64,000 bases of DNA from Heligmosomoides polygyrus polygyrus (GCA_947396885.1 OX377205.1:73876969-73940968), one strand, 5' to 3'; shown: positions 1 to 11,927, counted from the first letter of the stretch. Notes: a model not told the origin generated them from the sequence alone. Made by a program: numbers and translations.

Positions 1-112
1 ATGGCCAAATACGCATTCAAATCGCCTCCACGACATCCCGTAGAAGCAGAATCCGTGGCGCATCCCAAAAATAATTGACTATCTTACTGTCTTTTACCCT
101 TTATCCTCTAGT
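1..112 (+). mobile_element. SINE family A, 3' part (cut by window edge)
   Basis: This is the last third of the tRNA-derived SINE that recurs throughout the window. It begins mid-element with ATGGCCAAATACGCATTCAA, continues through the conserved GTGGCGCATCCCAAAA block and ends in the TTTACCCTTTATCC tail. The tRNA-like head lies outside the window. It carries no coding capacity. Confidence 0.85.
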
Positions 113-659
113 ACTTTGACAGTGATTAAAATTCCGCTGAAAAGGAGCTTTTGGTGAGAAGGCAGGAAAAGATTATGATCAGTTAAAATGTTGGCCTCGT
201 CCAGGCCAACGGGCCGGTGTCGTTTTGGCTGGCCATGAAGAGCCATTGGGAAAACCAGAAACTCGTTGAAATTGCCTCCACAACGGTCCGTATAAGTAGA
301 ATGTGTGGCTCCATGAAAGGAACGGTCAACGCCGACCTCATCTCTCCGTTTTGTTTTGTTGTCGAGAATCTGTGCTCTGTGAAAGGTTCCGGTCCTTTTC
401 GGATTTCCTATTCTGTCAAGGGTTTAAGAAGTCCATGATCTCTTGCCTCTCAGCACGTTCTTTGTGCTCCCGGACTTATCTTCCAGACTCCTCCGTCCCT
501 GTTTCCAGTTGCTCCAACCATCTTCTCGCACTCGTTCCAACATTTCGCTGAAGCGTTTCGCGCCAGCTTTTACTGCCTACGCCACTCGAAGCCACGACAT
601 GATGTGGGGTCGCATGCGCAATATTCTGCTGTCTTTATGGCCGCTTACAGCCTTCAAAT
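113..659. other. No recognisable feature
   Basis: Short overlapping open frames occur here, but none has protein-like composition, flanking splice sites or a recognisable motif. No repeat family of this window was seen in the stretch. Confidence 0.5.
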
Positions 660-1035
660 GCAACAATTAACCGCTGACACTCGAGTTCCGTCGCCCTTCG
701 GCGGCGCGGGCGGCGGTGACGGCCGGCCACTTGCCGCCAGATTTATCAGTCACTTCCCTTCCCCTTCGGCTCTCCGACTGACACATTCCGCCTCTCCATA
801 TCTGCCTTTGAAATCGAACATTCAGCCGCCGCCTCACTTGATGCCTCGGACTCGGCCACATCCGAGCTGAATTATGTATCAGCAGCTGGCAGCGGCTGCA
901 AAGTCGAATTTCGATTGAGCGAAAAAAACGCTGTCTTCTTCCGAAGACTCAAACTTCTGTGCCTTTCAGAGTCCGGTTCATAAACTCCATCCGCCCGTGC
1001 TCGTCATTCCTTCGGTCTTCTAAATAATGACAACC
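660..1035. promoter_or_regulatory. GC-rich non-coding island (candidate)
   Basis: The stretch is markedly richer in G, C and CpG than its flanks, with blocks such as GGCGGCGCGGGCGGCGGTGA near 700. Open frames exist on both strands, as expected from GC richness, but none looks like protein. It resembles the other GC-rich islands in the window. A cis-regulatory role is inference only. Confidence 0.25.
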
Positions 1036-1339
1036 ATGTGGACAATGTCGAGAAGTAGGCAAAACAATGATCTTAGATGAGATTCAAACCATAATCATCA
1101 CCCTTTGAAGCGAGCATGCTCACACTGCAGAACATACCGAAAATGTTATTCTGCAGAAAAACTGCTGAAATCTTTTAAAATTTTCATTCAGATATCGCGG
1201 CTTTTCCAAGGACACCCTTGGCGCAGTGGTTTTGATTTCTCTATCTTTACTTGGACCAATGTTAAACTCAGCTCATTTTTGTTAAGTTCATTGAAAAGCC
1301 TTACAACACCAACACAAGAAATAACAGCAAACACGGTGG

Positions 1340-1495
1340 TGAGATCAGCAGCCGACTCATCACGATATCACGGGCTGATAGGCCACTAGGATATGGATGT
1401 TCCGTTCGATAACCCAGCGCCGTTGGTGTAATGGCTAAGAGCATTTCTACCCCGAAGCAGAGGGTATGGGTTCGAGTACCATCTGAAGGCGGAGT
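1340..1495 (+). repeat. Repeat family B, tRNA-like (diverged copy)
   Basis: A tRNA-like core at about 1418-1490 has an A-box-like TGGTGTAATGGCTAAGAGC and a B box GGGTTCGAGTACC. Upstream is GGATGTTCCGTTCGATAACC, which matches the leader of the better-preserved family B copy near 55.38 kb (GGATGTTGCGTTCGATCAAA). The anticodon arm does not form a standard 7-base loop, so this is a tRNA-derived repeat rather than a working tRNA gene. Confidence 0.6.
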
Positions 1496-1570
1496 TTTGT
1501 TCGCAACTGAACGTCATCAGCTTACAAAATCCATAACAGCAACTTTAAGCTTCAACGAACATAAGCATGA

Positions 1571-1801
1571 GGATAAAGGACGGCGCTACTCAATCCCTTT
1601 TGGGATGCGCCACGCTTCTACTTCTACGTCTCGTGGAGGTAAATTGAATGCGCATTTGGCCATGGCTTGCGGTAGCCAGCCGGTGAGCGTGTGAGCGCTT
1701 TATTCTTTCCAGACAAATCTGGAACTTACCGAGTTTAAAGGATGGTTGGTCTGGTTGGCCTGGGCGGGAATTCCAACCAGAAATCTGGTACAGGGTGCAT
1801 A
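1571..1801 (-). mobile_element. SINE family A, minus strand, head missing
   Basis: Read on the minus strand it runs from the CCAGGCCAACCAGACC block through the GGCTGGCTACCGCAAG-like block to GTGGCGCATCCCAAAAGGGA and the GTCCTTTATCC tail. The tRNA-like head beyond 1801 is absent or diverged. Confidence 0.8.
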
Positions 1802-1869
1802 CAAAGGAACATATACCATTACAACGAATTTCAAACTCAGTGATTACAATGATTTAATCCCCATTCAAA

Positions 1870-3000
1870 TCTAGGATGTGAAAGTAGGTTCAGCCTTTTC
1901 CACTGTCAGACATGTTAAAAGCGGAGTTCGACAAGGAGAGGATTTGTCACCGCTACTGTTCTCGATCTGTACTACGGATATTGATGATAAATTGGAGGAT
2001 TTTCGGGATAGTGATAAAACAGTTCGCGGATGGCGTTGAGATTTATCGTGAGGTGTCAACCTGTCTGATTGCGGATTACTCCAAAAGGGGGTTGATCGAA
2101 TGAGAGAGTGGTCAGTGACTTGGAATCTTCCTTGGTCGCCGGAGAAAACCATGTGTATGAGGATTGCTGCATCGACGGTACAAGCGGACTACTTTATTGA
2201 TGACCAATGCATCGCTAAGGTAAATTCAGTTGAGGATCTGGGATTTATTTATGATGAGAAGCTTGACTTCTCAGATCATGTGAAAGTGTTATACAGCAAG
2301 GGATTAGCTCGTTTACATCAAATGTTCAAAGATTTGGTTACTAAAGACAAAAGAGTTCTTACGATGTCATATAAAACATAGGTCAGATCCATTGTTGAAT
2401 TCGGCTCTATAGTTTTTCCTCCTCATAAAACGAAGTACACTGATATGCTTGAAGGAGTCCAGAAAAAATTTACTAGATGGGCTCAATCAGAGTGGGTGGC
2501 TTTTTGCACTCCAGGATTCCAAGGGCCAATATAAGGAATAGCTCTCTGGGTCTGCTCACTATAGTAACACGTCGTAAGTTGAGCAATGTTTGTGTCGTCT
2601 TCAAGTTGCGGCAGGTTGTTTAAGGTGCAGTGGTCGGTGTCGCGAAATCCTATTCAGTCTTGCCGTAAAGAACCCGCGGCGGTCTATGTAAGCTGTCTTG
2701 CGTCAAGTCTATATCTAATCTTAGGGCTACATCCTTCACGGTAAGAGCTGCGTCTGCCTATTGCGCGTTAAGGGTTTGTGTTCAAGCCTCCTCATGCTCG
2801 CTTCAGACGTTCAAACGTATGGCCAAACGTAAGATTGCTTGTCTATTGAAGGGTGCATTTCTGCTTCTTTGTTGTCATGTTGTGGTTTTCTTTCTGATGT
2901 GTTATATGTGGTTTGTGTCTTTCTGATGTTTTTGTGGTTTCTCTCGAATGTGCGTCTTACACACACGTACTCAAATAAATAAGGAAATAAATAAATAATT
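1870..3000 (+). pseudogene. Degenerate CR1/Jockey-type LINE, reverse transcriptase C-terminal part and 3' UTR
   Basis: Frames on the plus strand read KSGVRQGEDLSPLLFSI (about 1915-1965), matching the SGVxQGxxLSPLLF block of non-LTR reverse transcriptases. They continue LQKGVDRMREWSVTWNL (about 2080-2130) and then VRSIVEFGSIVFPPH and LEGVQKKFTRW (about 2380-2480), blocks typical of the RT thumb/C-terminus of CR1-like LINEs. Stops and frameshifts interrupt it. The YxDD catalytic block expected between the first two segments is missing, so the copy is dead. The 3' UTR ends in AAATA-type repeats at about 2971-2998, the usual tail of these elements. It lies just downstream of a SINE. Confidence 0.8.
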
Positions 3001-3284
3001 CCGCCGGCAATTTTTCGGTTCTTCCTCAATCAGATTGAGGCTTTAGAGAAAAAAACGTGAGGATTTCCATCTCAAGTGGTGTTTGTGTCCCCTCCATCGA
3101 GATGCTGCTTCAGCACCTCGAACAGTCAGAGTGAGTCACATCTAAACCTGAGTAGCACGGTGGATGGGGTCGAACTTCCCTGCGTTGTTTCTGAATCTTC
3201 CCGTGGCACGTTCTCGCTCTGGGCGTTTTTGAGCCGTGGCATCGGTCAGGTATATAGTTAGGTATGGTTCAAGTGACAAGACGT

Positions 3285-3375
3285 TGCAAAAATATTTAGC
3301 TGCGAGCAAAACTCCAGCGGCAGGCTGGGCTCGAAACCGCTAAGTTGGCCTGCTATTTCGAGTCTCATGCAGGGT
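3285..3375 (-). repeat. Repeat family B, minus strand, 3' half
   Basis: Read on the minus strand, GCGGTTTCGAGCCCAGCCTG followed by CCGCTGGAGTTTTGCTCGCA corresponds to the B-box half and tail of family B (GGGTTCGAGTCCCGCCTGGC then GCTAGAAGTTTTGATCGCAA). The A-box half is poorly preserved. Confidence 0.5.
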
Positions 3376-5660
3376 ACGGCGCTAAATCCGGACAAACTAA
3401 ACTTTTCTTTTCAATCATATTTATTAACACAAAATAGAGATGAAATAGAAATTTTTACACACAAATCCTATGGGGCGTCGTGGAGCAAATTTGAGTGCGC
3501 ATTAGGGCTATGGGCGCGTGGTGGTGCAGTCAGAGGAGGTGCTGCATTCCTTTCCATTATCTGCTCAAGATACTGTGGGCAGAATTACAAAGGAGATGAG
3601 AGGCTTTTCTGGCTATGCACCATCAGCACAAAACACTGTGTGTAAACCAATGCTGTGCTTATTAGCTGGCATTCAATGTGCCAAGCCCCCTGTCGCTGCA
3701 CCAAGGTGACCACTCCTTAACTTCTGCTGCAGTTTCATGAATAAACGATAAAGCACGGCTCATCTTATGGAAAGGACCCGCACGTCACCCGTCACTTTGA
3801 CGATTGCGGCTTTGTGAGTAGGATTGCGCTCGGCCTTCCCGATTCTTTCAGAGCCAGCGTGTAGGATACGCCTATGTCCTTAGCTAGCTCTTCAGCGATC
3901 GTCGAAAATTTCTCAGAACAGCTCCTTTTAGATTGCCATGGTCAATCAACGGCGATAGTAGTCACTTTTTGTCCTTTTGATGCTTGTCATCTAATTCGTT
4001 GCGCTCAGGTTCAGTGAAAAAGTAGAACATCCGACGAAATATCATCCCTCCTTCAAATTTCAAATTTATTTAGCACTAACGTTCGACAGCACTGTAATCC
4101 GCAACTTGAAGTGCTGACCGACCGTGGTATCCAAACTTCTGAACGCCTTAATAAGCTGGGAATGTTAAACATTTATTAGAAAATATATCTGGAAAAAGGG
4201 GACATATCAAGTTCAGTTTGAAATTGATGCTTTTTTAGCCGCAAACGGGCGCCTTCTAAGACGAGATTAATAAATTCTAAGATAATCGGAACCATATTCG
4301 TCGTTATACAGTTTGTATTATAATAAAAACTTACCTATGCATGGTGGGATGCCTTATGATTTTTATAATTTTTACACTTATTCAAATTTCTTCGAATTTA
4401 TATCAAAATGCATGAAGCGCCAAGATTTTTTGATATTCATTTATATATTTATTTATTTAAAGACGTGGAATGTGATCACACGTGTAAAAATAAGAAACCG
4501 AATGAAATGAAACAGAAACAAATAACTACACAGTAAAGTCTGATTGAACAAGGAACAAATAGCTGCAAAGTGACATCTACTAAATGTAACCAAAACAGTA
4601 CAATCAGGGACATGCTGCAGGAAAAAAACTAAGAATTGACAATAACAGGTCACTTCTCAAATAAGTGTACAGAAGGCCTGGACATATGCCATGCGAAGAG
4701 ACTGTGCCATGTATACGTCCATCCCATCGCATCGTGATGTTCATTTATTTGATAAAAGTACTGCCTTCATACGCCCGATTTAACTTTTGGTGGTCAGCTG
4801 AAGCAGTAGAAAACACAAAGGCTTTATCCTTCAACTCTGAGTGAACAGCATTTGCGTTTTAAATCAAATAAAATTAAGTAGGGCTGAGTGAGCGCATGAT
4901 TTCTTCACATCAGCGTGGAAACGTTCTTCTGGCCATTTATAGTACTAAATTTATGATTCCCTGCACATTATTTGGAACCACCTTTTATTTATTTATTTAT
5001 TTATTATATTTTTTGGTTTGTACGTGGGAGCCACACAAATAAAAAATTCAACGGTTACGGTTAACAAATAGCATTTAATACAACAATAAACAAAACAATT
5101 CGAAGTTACTAAAATGGGATAAACAAAGAAGTATCCTAGAGATACCTGTCAACGAGTCTTTTCTACTGCCTCAAAAATATTTATAGGCAAATAAATCGAA
5201 ATAAGGTGAGAAGTATAAACAAGCTTTCGAAGGTTAAACTTGTCTTAACCTCTTCCTTTAAACGAACATTTTCATTGTAACATCTCCCTCCTATGAAAAA
5301 TTTCACGAGCATCAGTTGACTTCAAATTCGAAAAAGGTGTACCTAGCCTGATCTGAAGAACCTCATCTTTGACCCCAAAGGTGTCTAGATTGTGATAAAT
5401 GCCCAGTTTAAATTGGCAAGAAATGTGAAATGATGAGTCGCTATTGAAACATTGTCTGAGCTTATCTTGTTAATGCGCAGAAACTGGCAAAACACTCAAC
5501 AATGCCCTCCCTATTGTAGCGTGTTTTTTTTCAAAAAAAAAACTCACGCTTGGGAAGAGAGTTCGACTGCTCATGTTTGAATGTGAGGAGCGCCTGCTGT
5601 AAAGTTCTTGACCACAGCCGTCGCTTCATTGGGGAGTGCGAAGAGTGATTTTTTCCGTCC
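3376..5660. other. AT-rich stretch without genes; microsatellites and a SINE-head trace
   Basis: At about 3508-3545, GGGCGCGTGGTGGTGCAGTC resembles the tRNA-like head of SINE family A, but the rest is lost. TTTA-type microsatellites lie at about 4440-4460 and 4983-5006 and may be LINE tails read on the opposite strand. No exon or other repeat was recognised. Confidence 0.4.
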
Positions 5661-5663
5661 TCT

Positions 5664-6094
5664 TCAGAGCAGAGTGTCATTGACTTGTGGGCACGTTAGG
5701 GATGAGCCACTTAAAAAGCTCCTCTTTCGAATGCCCTGCTTCGCTGCAACTGCTAGGTCTTCCCAGTCAAATCCCAGTTTTTCTCTATTGCATGGCATCG
5801 AACTTTTTTTTTCAAATTGGAGCCGTAGCCTAAGCTTGTTAGCATAAAAAATCAGTTCATCAATTTGTTTAGGGCGGACATTCATCGATACTTACCAGAT
5901 TAGATGAATTGGTGGTCAAAGGGATTCCAACATGGTACGTCATCGCTGTAGATGTTAAATCTGAAGGAAACGCTGTAATCAAATTGCAAACGCAACTGAC
6001 CATTCCACGTCAAATTTGACACTACTTGAGCAATCTTAACGCCTTTGAAATCCAGCTCAACATCTTCCAAATCAAAACGGAGTTTCTTCCACAT
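5664..6094 (-). other. Protein-like fragment, family not recognised
   Basis: Two minus-strand frames read in succession, KKLRFDLEDVELDFKGVKIA (near 6090-6030) and RPKQIDELIFYANKLRLRLQ (near 5875-5820), separated by a short stop-containing gap. The amphipathic, charge-alternating composition looks more like old coding sequence than chance. There is no recognisable domain and no good splice structure. It could be a decayed transposon gene. Low confidence. Confidence 0.2.
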
Positions 6095-6290
6095 TACACT
6101 AAAGACCTTCTAAAAAGTTTAGAATAGCTTTTCTTTAAGGAAAATTTACCATTGCTTCTTTTGATAATTTTTAATGCAGCTGACCCAGAAAGCGGATGCA
6201 CTGTTTAAAATTCTACGAAACTTATATCTTTTATGGAAAAAAGCTCATTGATAGTCTAATAATGACGATATAATAACTATCAGAATTCCA

Positions 6291-6450
6291 GCGCCAGGCG
6301 GAACCCGTACCTCACCCCAGTCAGCAGGAGGTGCTGGTTTCGAGTCCCGCCTGGTGCTAGAGTTTTAGTAGCAACAAAATATCATTATGAGGGCCTACAC
6401 CCTCGACACTATCCACTTTAGGCATAAATAAGCTAAATTGAATAATTTTT
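6291..6450 (+). repeat. Repeat family B with inverted half in front (fold-back copy)
   Basis: The segment opens with AGCGCCAGGCGGAACCCGTA, close to the reverse complement of the B-box half of family B. About 35 bases later comes the direct B-box half GGTTTCGAGTCCCGCCTGGT, then the family B tail (TAGAGTTTTAGTAGCAACAA, then AAATATCATTATGAGGGC). The two halves face each other as a fold-back. Confidence 0.65.
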
Positions 6451-6929
6451 GCTTTGAATTTTCTCTATTCTATAATTCTATAATGCATGAAGGTAGCAGC
6501 TTTATAACGTGTCAAAAGAAGAGTTCGTGCCATGCATTCGTCTAGCTCGCTACAATTGTTATCTGATTGATAATTTTGTCATCAATCTAATTAAAAGCGC
6601 TGCGAGATGCACGAGTTCATGCCACACTCTGTTCTTCTAACACGCTCTAATATTGCTGCTTTTATTCGCTCTAGTACAAAACTTGAACAAAAATGTTTCT
6701 TGAAAGTTATAATCCTTTTTTTTAAGAAAACATTTGTTAAATTTTTTCTGTGTTTGGACTTGGAAGCGCAGAATTCAGACTCACCATGCTTTCTGTTGCT
6801 TTTTGCTTGTTAAAAATAGTGTTTGGTTGGGTTCGAAAAAAGACTTTAGCAAGACTGAATGATGTAACGAGTAACAGTTAGCATACGTAGCGCAGTGGTT
6901 TTGTACAGATGCGAGCTGCGTGGCTCATC

Positions 6930-7510
6930 CTAATTCATTCAGAAAACTTTGAAGGATGTCCAAAGTCATAGCTGTTGCTGGACAACCGAAGGTAATTGTT
7001 TTCTCGTCAGTGAAGAGCTACTTGCGAAGATGGTCAGCGCCGCCAGGCGAAGCATCTTCTTCTGTTTTCCACGTCTTCTCTCTTTCATCCTTTCGGTGAG
7101 CAGATGGACTCGTCTGATTTTATATTTGCGCATATTCATCTTGTCTTAACGAATCTGATAACGGTGCTTATTTTTCATTTACTTGCACCAAAATTGTGCT
7201 CTAAAACAGTTACCGAAGCACAGCGAACACATTGTACAACCATGTTCTTGCTCATACTGACCTTCTCTAACATTCTTCTTACGGAGCGCGCAGGATTTCG
7301 ACTAAACATCTGCAAAATTTGTTGATATTTTTCGGGGTGGTCCAGTTGACAGGCGACTACTCCGATGGCGAGCAGAAGCTCCTTCCACCCTACGAGACGT
7401 TTCACAGCACCGGAGATGGCCACTCGTGGGCATCAGAGTGTTTTTGCAATGTTCGAGTTCTTCATATATTTTTTGTGGTGTTTCAGCCCCTCGTATCCTC
7501 TTTCGTTGCA
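6930..7510 (-). pseudogene. Degenerate Tc1/mariner-superfamily transposase
   Basis: On the minus strand, residues SRNPARSVRRMLEKVSMSKN (about 7315-7255) match the helix-turn-helix region that Tc1/mariner transposases share (NPxxSxRKMxxxxxxSxxT). Further along the minus strand, in another frame, LFTDEKTITFG (about 7020-6985) matches the block around the first catalytic aspartate (FTDEKxF). Several frameshifts and stops separate the two, so the gene is broken. TIRs were not located. Assignment to the superfamily is fairly secure; the subfamily is not. Confidence 0.5.
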
Positions 7511-7829
7511 ACTCTAAGGTGTGTACCCCCTTTAAATAGATGCTTTGTCGGAATCAGAATTTTACAATGGGTTGAAAAATGCAATAGTTTTGCAAATAAC
7601 CTTTTTTACCCCTGATATCTTCCTAGCAAATACTTCCAGGGAAGTGATAGGGGTGTTCTATTTTTACAGTTCAAAAACGTGAACAACTTTTGTGACACTC
7701 CTCTGTACAGCTTCAGTGAGCTTACTGTAAGTAACTCTGTAAAATACTGAGACTTCTACGCACGTTTCGGCAAAGTGCCTTAGATACATCCGATTCTCGT
7801 CTTCTCCTTCTCTAGAGGAAGAAGACCTA
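7511..7829. other. No recognisable feature
   Basis: No coding signal or repeat seen between the transposase remnant and the GC-rich island. Confidence 0.4.
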
Positions 7830-8480
7830 CCTGGGGTGTCTCCGCAGCACTTTCCCAAGACCACTTTCTCGGTTTCCGGGATCATCTGAGGGCTGTAAGG
7901 ACTGTGCATCCTCAATCGCGTGGCTTGTCAGCGGGCGAGAAAAACAATGGCCGTGTGTAATTGAAAACCGTCGGCCTGTCACAACAAAAACCGCCCGGTG
8001 GTGGCTCGAGAGCCGTCCGTCCATGCTCTCGGCTCATCAGCGGCGTACCGCTTAATTTGCCGCGGGAATAAACAGCTGGAAAACGCAGCCAATTGCTGGG
8101 ACGGTTTTCCGGCACCTTATGAGGAACGGCAGTATGTCCGGCAGGAGTAATTGTGCTGTATTTAGCGGAAGATGACCGGATGGTCGGGCGAGGGCGGTGC
8201 GACTCGGCCCGTCGGGGCGTGACTCGGCACATATTATGCGGACGCGGTGGAGCGGCTCGGCCGGCGGCGAGCAGGAGCAGTTTTTGAGGTGCCGCATGGC
8301 TCGTCGAGTGATGCGGTTCGAGCCGCTTGACGGCAGTTTTTCGCGGCTCGAGGATGTCTCTGCCATCATTAGTTCGAGCCCCCCTGCAGATCCTAACACT
8401 TTGCTGGCCCGAAGTCGGGTTTCTTCTCTGCTTGCAGTCTTTGGGTATTATCCTATTTGCCATTGGGGTCTAGCGATCAG
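7830..8480. promoter_or_regulatory. GC-rich non-coding island (candidate cis-regulatory module)
   Basis: Composition jumps from AT-rich flanks to GC- and CpG-rich sequence. Long open frames exist on both strands, including one of 183 codons on the minus strand. They are low-complexity (proline, arginine, serine) and lack splice signals, as expected for GC-rich non-coding DNA. Embedded in the GC-rich background are TAAT-core sites such as CTTAATTTGC at 8051-8060, a 10-mer that also occurs at 23003-23012 in another island. Regulatory function is inferred. Confidence 0.3.
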
Positions 8481-8784
8481 CTAAAAAGATAGATTTTAAT
8501 CTCAGTGCCCTACCCTTGATCGAGCTGGCCTCTGTATAGGTGTAACAAGGAATATCCTCTTTTTCCCTTTCTTCTTCGTATTCATTAACTGCACTCTAAA
8601 TTGCACCTTGAGCTAGACTTCAATACTGGTCTAGGCAGTCTATCAACTAGGCTAACTGGTTCTACTTTATCTCGGAAACTTCAGATAAGAAGAAACTTAT
8701 TAGATTCATGCTGACATCTCCTGTGCTGTTCTGCAGTGTACTATTCATTATTTGATTATTTTGACCTGTCAATTTTCACGAGTC

Positions 8785-8814
8785 ATTTATTTATTTATTT
8801 ATTTATTTATTTAT
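8785..8814. repeat. TTTA microsatellite
   Basis: About seven tandem ATTT/TTTA units. This may be the tail of a LINE or SINE on the opposite strand. Confidence 0.85.
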
Positions 8815-8837
8815 AACGACGTGCACAAGAAAGCGTA

Positions 8838-9100
8838 GTGTCGTGTCGTGTCCAGCTTTTTGGTTCGAATTGCTCGCCTAGCCAACCAAGCCTTCCATCG
8901 ATTCAGGTCGGTGAATTGGTCCGAGGTTTGCGGCTAGAAAGGTTAGCACGCCAACTTGTCCATCGGCTGGACACCGCAAATCATTGTGTTGGTCAAATAA
9001 TCATTCAAATTGCCTCGGCATATCCCATGGAAGTTGAACGCATGGCGCATACCGTTTACTGATTGATTAGCGTCGACCTATGTTCCTTTATTCTTATTTA
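8838..9100 (+). mobile_element. SINE family A, nearly full body
   Basis: The B box region TTTTGGTTCGAATTGC is followed by GCCAACCAAGCCTTCCATCG, GGTCGGTGAATTGG, CATCGGCTGGACACCGCAAA and ATGGCGCATACC, then a TTCCTTTATTCTTATTTA tail. The tRNA-like 5' end is shortened. Confidence 0.8.
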
Positions 9101-9180
9101 TTGCAACAGGGGTGCGCCACAGGCAACCAAATAGACCAACTATTGTACTTTCACAACTCACAACCCACGGTCGAGGAGAG

Positions 9181-9345
9181 GTCGAAAAAAATTTTCGCCC
9201 AAACTTCGGCTAGGGGGGTATTTGACTGGAATAGGGTAGGTTACCGTAGGAACGGGTGACTAAGGCTGCCAAGGTCATAATCACCGATTTCGTCCAAACT
9301 TCGCCTAGGGGGCTATTTGACTGGGATACGGTAGGTTGCGGTAGT
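9181..9345 (-). repeat. Repeat family C, left inverted arm, with 95-bp tandem duplication
   Basis: AAACTTCGGCTAGGGGGGTA at about 9201 recurs 95 bases later as AAACTTCGCCTAGGGGGCTA. The block GTCATAATCACCGATTTCGT is the reverse complement of the arm at 9733-9877. A related inverted pair lies at about 50.56-50.94 kb. Confidence 0.7.
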
Positions 9346-9465
9346 GCAGTCGGGGGAGGTGCCGGGTGTTATCTGCACGCGACTCCCTGTTCCTCGGTCG
9401 GATTTTCCTCCCAACCCAGCCCTTCTATCCCTCCGGGGTATCGGCTAATTGATACCTTCTAAGCC
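9333..9465 (+). mobile_element. SINE family A, 5' half
   Basis: A box GTAGTGCAGTCGGGGGAGGT and B box CTCGGTCGGATTTTCC are followed by CCCTTCTATCCCTCCGGGGT. The copy stops after about 130 bases. It sits directly on the end of the family C arm. Confidence 0.75.
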
Positions 9466-9732
9466 ATTTCTGGAAATCGGCTGCGTCCATGTTTAGCGTC
9501 TCAAAGGCGTCCTTCAGCTTGAAGTCGCGCAGTTCCTCCTGGCGGTGGGGCGGTGGTTGTGGAACACCGCCTGGAGGGCATGATGCTTAGACTGCTATCT
9601 CTCAATTAAACCTTCGCCTATCGGAGAGTTTCCCGCTAAAATGGTTTTCCGATAATATGCACACTTTCAGGCGATCGCTGCGGGAATGCTTGCATGTTGT
9701 GCTACTATCGTAGTACCACAGATAACTCCTGT
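9466..9732. other. Spacer between family C arms, no gene
   Basis: GC-richer sequence with no coding signal. It forms the loop of the inverted family C pair together with the inserted SINE fragment. Confidence 0.4.
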
Positions 9733-9877
9733 AGCCGAAGTTTGAGCGAAATCGGTGATCATGACTTTAATCACCCGCACCTACCGTACTCCAGCGTAAA
9801 ATAAAAAACGGGTGTTATATTCGTAATTAGCACCCCAAATAACCCCCTAGGCGAGTTTGGGCGAAAAGTTTTTTTGA
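9733..9877 (+). repeat. Repeat family C, right inverted arm
   Basis: It runs GTTTGAGCGAAATCGGTGAT, then ACCTACCGTACTCC, then GTAATTAGCACCCCAAATAA and CCCCCTAGGCGAGTTTGGGC. The reverse complement of this order is found at 9181-9345 and 50560-50700. The direct order recurs at 50785-50935. Confidence 0.7.
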
Positions 9878-10109
9878 TTCTCCCTCCGACGCGTGAATAC
9901 ATAGTGCCCAAAATGCTTGCGTAAGAAAAGCAGAAGGGTGGTGGGAAAAGCATTAATAAAGTTTCTGTGCACTATACTGCATAGAGTAGGTATTAGTTAG
10001 TATTATTATAAATCAGACTAGTTTCAGCTGTTGAATATTTATTGTTATTTTCCTTTTCTTACAGACTACCGTTGGAAGAGGCACCGGTTGTTAGATACAC
10101 CCCAAATTA

Positions 10110-10370
10110 AAGCTAACTGGTTCTGGTCCCGCTTAGGCCAAGCCTTCTATCCTTCCTTGGTTAATGGAGTTATTCCAGACTTGGTGGGAAGGGTAAAACA
10201 CCGACCTGTCTATCGGTTTCTCACTGTATTCACTGGCTCTATAAGTCATAAGCTAACTACGCGGGCAAATTGCATGCAGGTATCCCGCAGACGCAGAATG
10301 TGTGGCGCACCAGAATCAGACCAGCATAAGAGACGAATGGCTTGACTAACTCCGTCCATCATTTTTTACT
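10110..10370 (+). mobile_element. SINE family A, diverged
   Basis: Recognisable by TAGGCCAAGCCTTCTATCCT, TCCAGACTTGGTGGGAAGGG, ACCGACCTGTCTATCGG and GTGTGGCGCACCAGAA in the family order. Substitutions are many and the 5' head is weak. Confidence 0.6.
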
Positions 10371-11917
10371 TTTTGTTCCCTACTGTCACTATCATTATTT
10401 TTACAGTTGCAATTGTTGTCTCAAAAATCTTCTAGAAAACGAATACACGGTTCGCTCCATAAAGGCACTGTGCTACTTCTTCTTTTTTTTTCTTTTCTAC
10501 ATTTTTCTTGTGCTGCTGAAATAAATAGGTAAATTTGTGTAGTGTTTCTTATATTATACGATTTATTGCTGGTGATTTTTGATCATCGTCACTGCTTGAC
10601 TAAAACCTTTTTGAATATTGTTTTATTCACTTTTTTGGAAGAAGTGATTTTTTGATTTTTAGAATTTTCCTTGTTTTATTGTTTTGTTTGAGTTTTTAAC
10701 GTCACGATTATTTTTACTTTTGTTTCGATTTTCCTCAATTTTATCTTATCGGAGAAAACATTCACAACTTGCAACGGATGCACAATATGACACATTACGA
10801 ATTATGCTGGCCTCGAATTTTCACCGAAATTATGTGCAGTTTCGTTGAAAACGTCTGTTTTGACTTACAGCATGTGCTTGAACAGCTTCTAGAAGACACC
10901 AAGGTTCTGAATTAAAACGATTACCTAATTCTTAGGCCGTCCTTCCGCCCGTCCTATTTTTTTAGAGGACCGGGGAAATTATTACATTTCTCATTTTCAT
11001 CATCGGCTTCATCTGCAAATTCATTTTGACTTCGGAGCAAAGCTGCGTATACCGTAAGCAATTGCTCACGCTTATAAGCTCATGTACCCTTTTGGATGAC
11101 CCTAACAATCTACTCTACTCTATCGTAAGCCTATTGATGTTTGTTATGCTTTTCTTCCTTTCATATGGTGACGCCTTTGTCCTCTATTCGTTTTCCGCCT
11201 ATCTTCGTACTTTCAATGGCGAAAGTCGATGAAGTCAAGTATTATTGATGACGCTTCGGGTCTTAGTCCTTTCTACAGGTCTAAAATAACCATGTCGCCT
11301 ATCTTATATGCACATTCAGGAGCAACAGAACGACTGACACACTGAACACCTAGTTCCATGAGAAGGGTGAAGGAGGGGGGGGGCAGGAAGGGGACCAGGG
11401 ACTCTCATATCGTGGTATGACCGTAAACGAAGTGCGGGATTTCCAGAGGTTCTTCGCTCCCGTTATTTCTCAATCGCGACTTTTAAAACGTCGCTGCTCT
11501 GTGATTGAGTGACTATTCAACAGAGGGTTTAAATGGTTGAGACTGTTAATTATTAGATTAGCAATGGAAAGGTGGGCTGAGATTGTAGACCTTCCTTCAA
11601 GGAATTTTCGTGGAGACGCCTTTCACTTGCAGCCGCTCCGTTTCGTTTTTTTTCTAGTCGGAAACCAATTTTCCGTCTGTTTTTCTAATGACTGCGACTC
11701 TTACTGGATTTTCTTCCTCTGTGTGGAATTCGTCTTCACTTTCTAGACATCACTTTCTGCAGTGATCTTTGTGTTACAAATCTTGCTTAACTGAGTTTTG
11801 TGATTAGTACATAGCTCGGAGTTTCCTTCTAACACATATGGGCAATGTCAGCGACTACGCTTAGTTGTTCTTTGAAGCATATGTTAAGCTCACGATAAAA
11901 ATTATTTCTAATAATGC
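10371..11917. other. AT-rich, no gene seen
   Basis: The part at 10440-10530 is T-rich followed by GAAATAAATAGG and resembles a LINE 3' UTR/tail. A G-rich run lies near 11375. No exon or conserved motif was found in the rest. Confidence 0.4.
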
Positions 11918-11927
11918 ACCACAGAGG

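Noticed and set aside
6880..6940. tRNA-like A box (GTAGCGCAGTGGTTTTG)
   Set aside because: No B box at the right distance and no repeat-family match.
7912..8463. 183-codon open frame on the minus strand
   Set aside because: It lies in a GC-rich island where both strands are open. Composition is arginine/proline/serine-rich and low complexity, with no domain and no splice signals.
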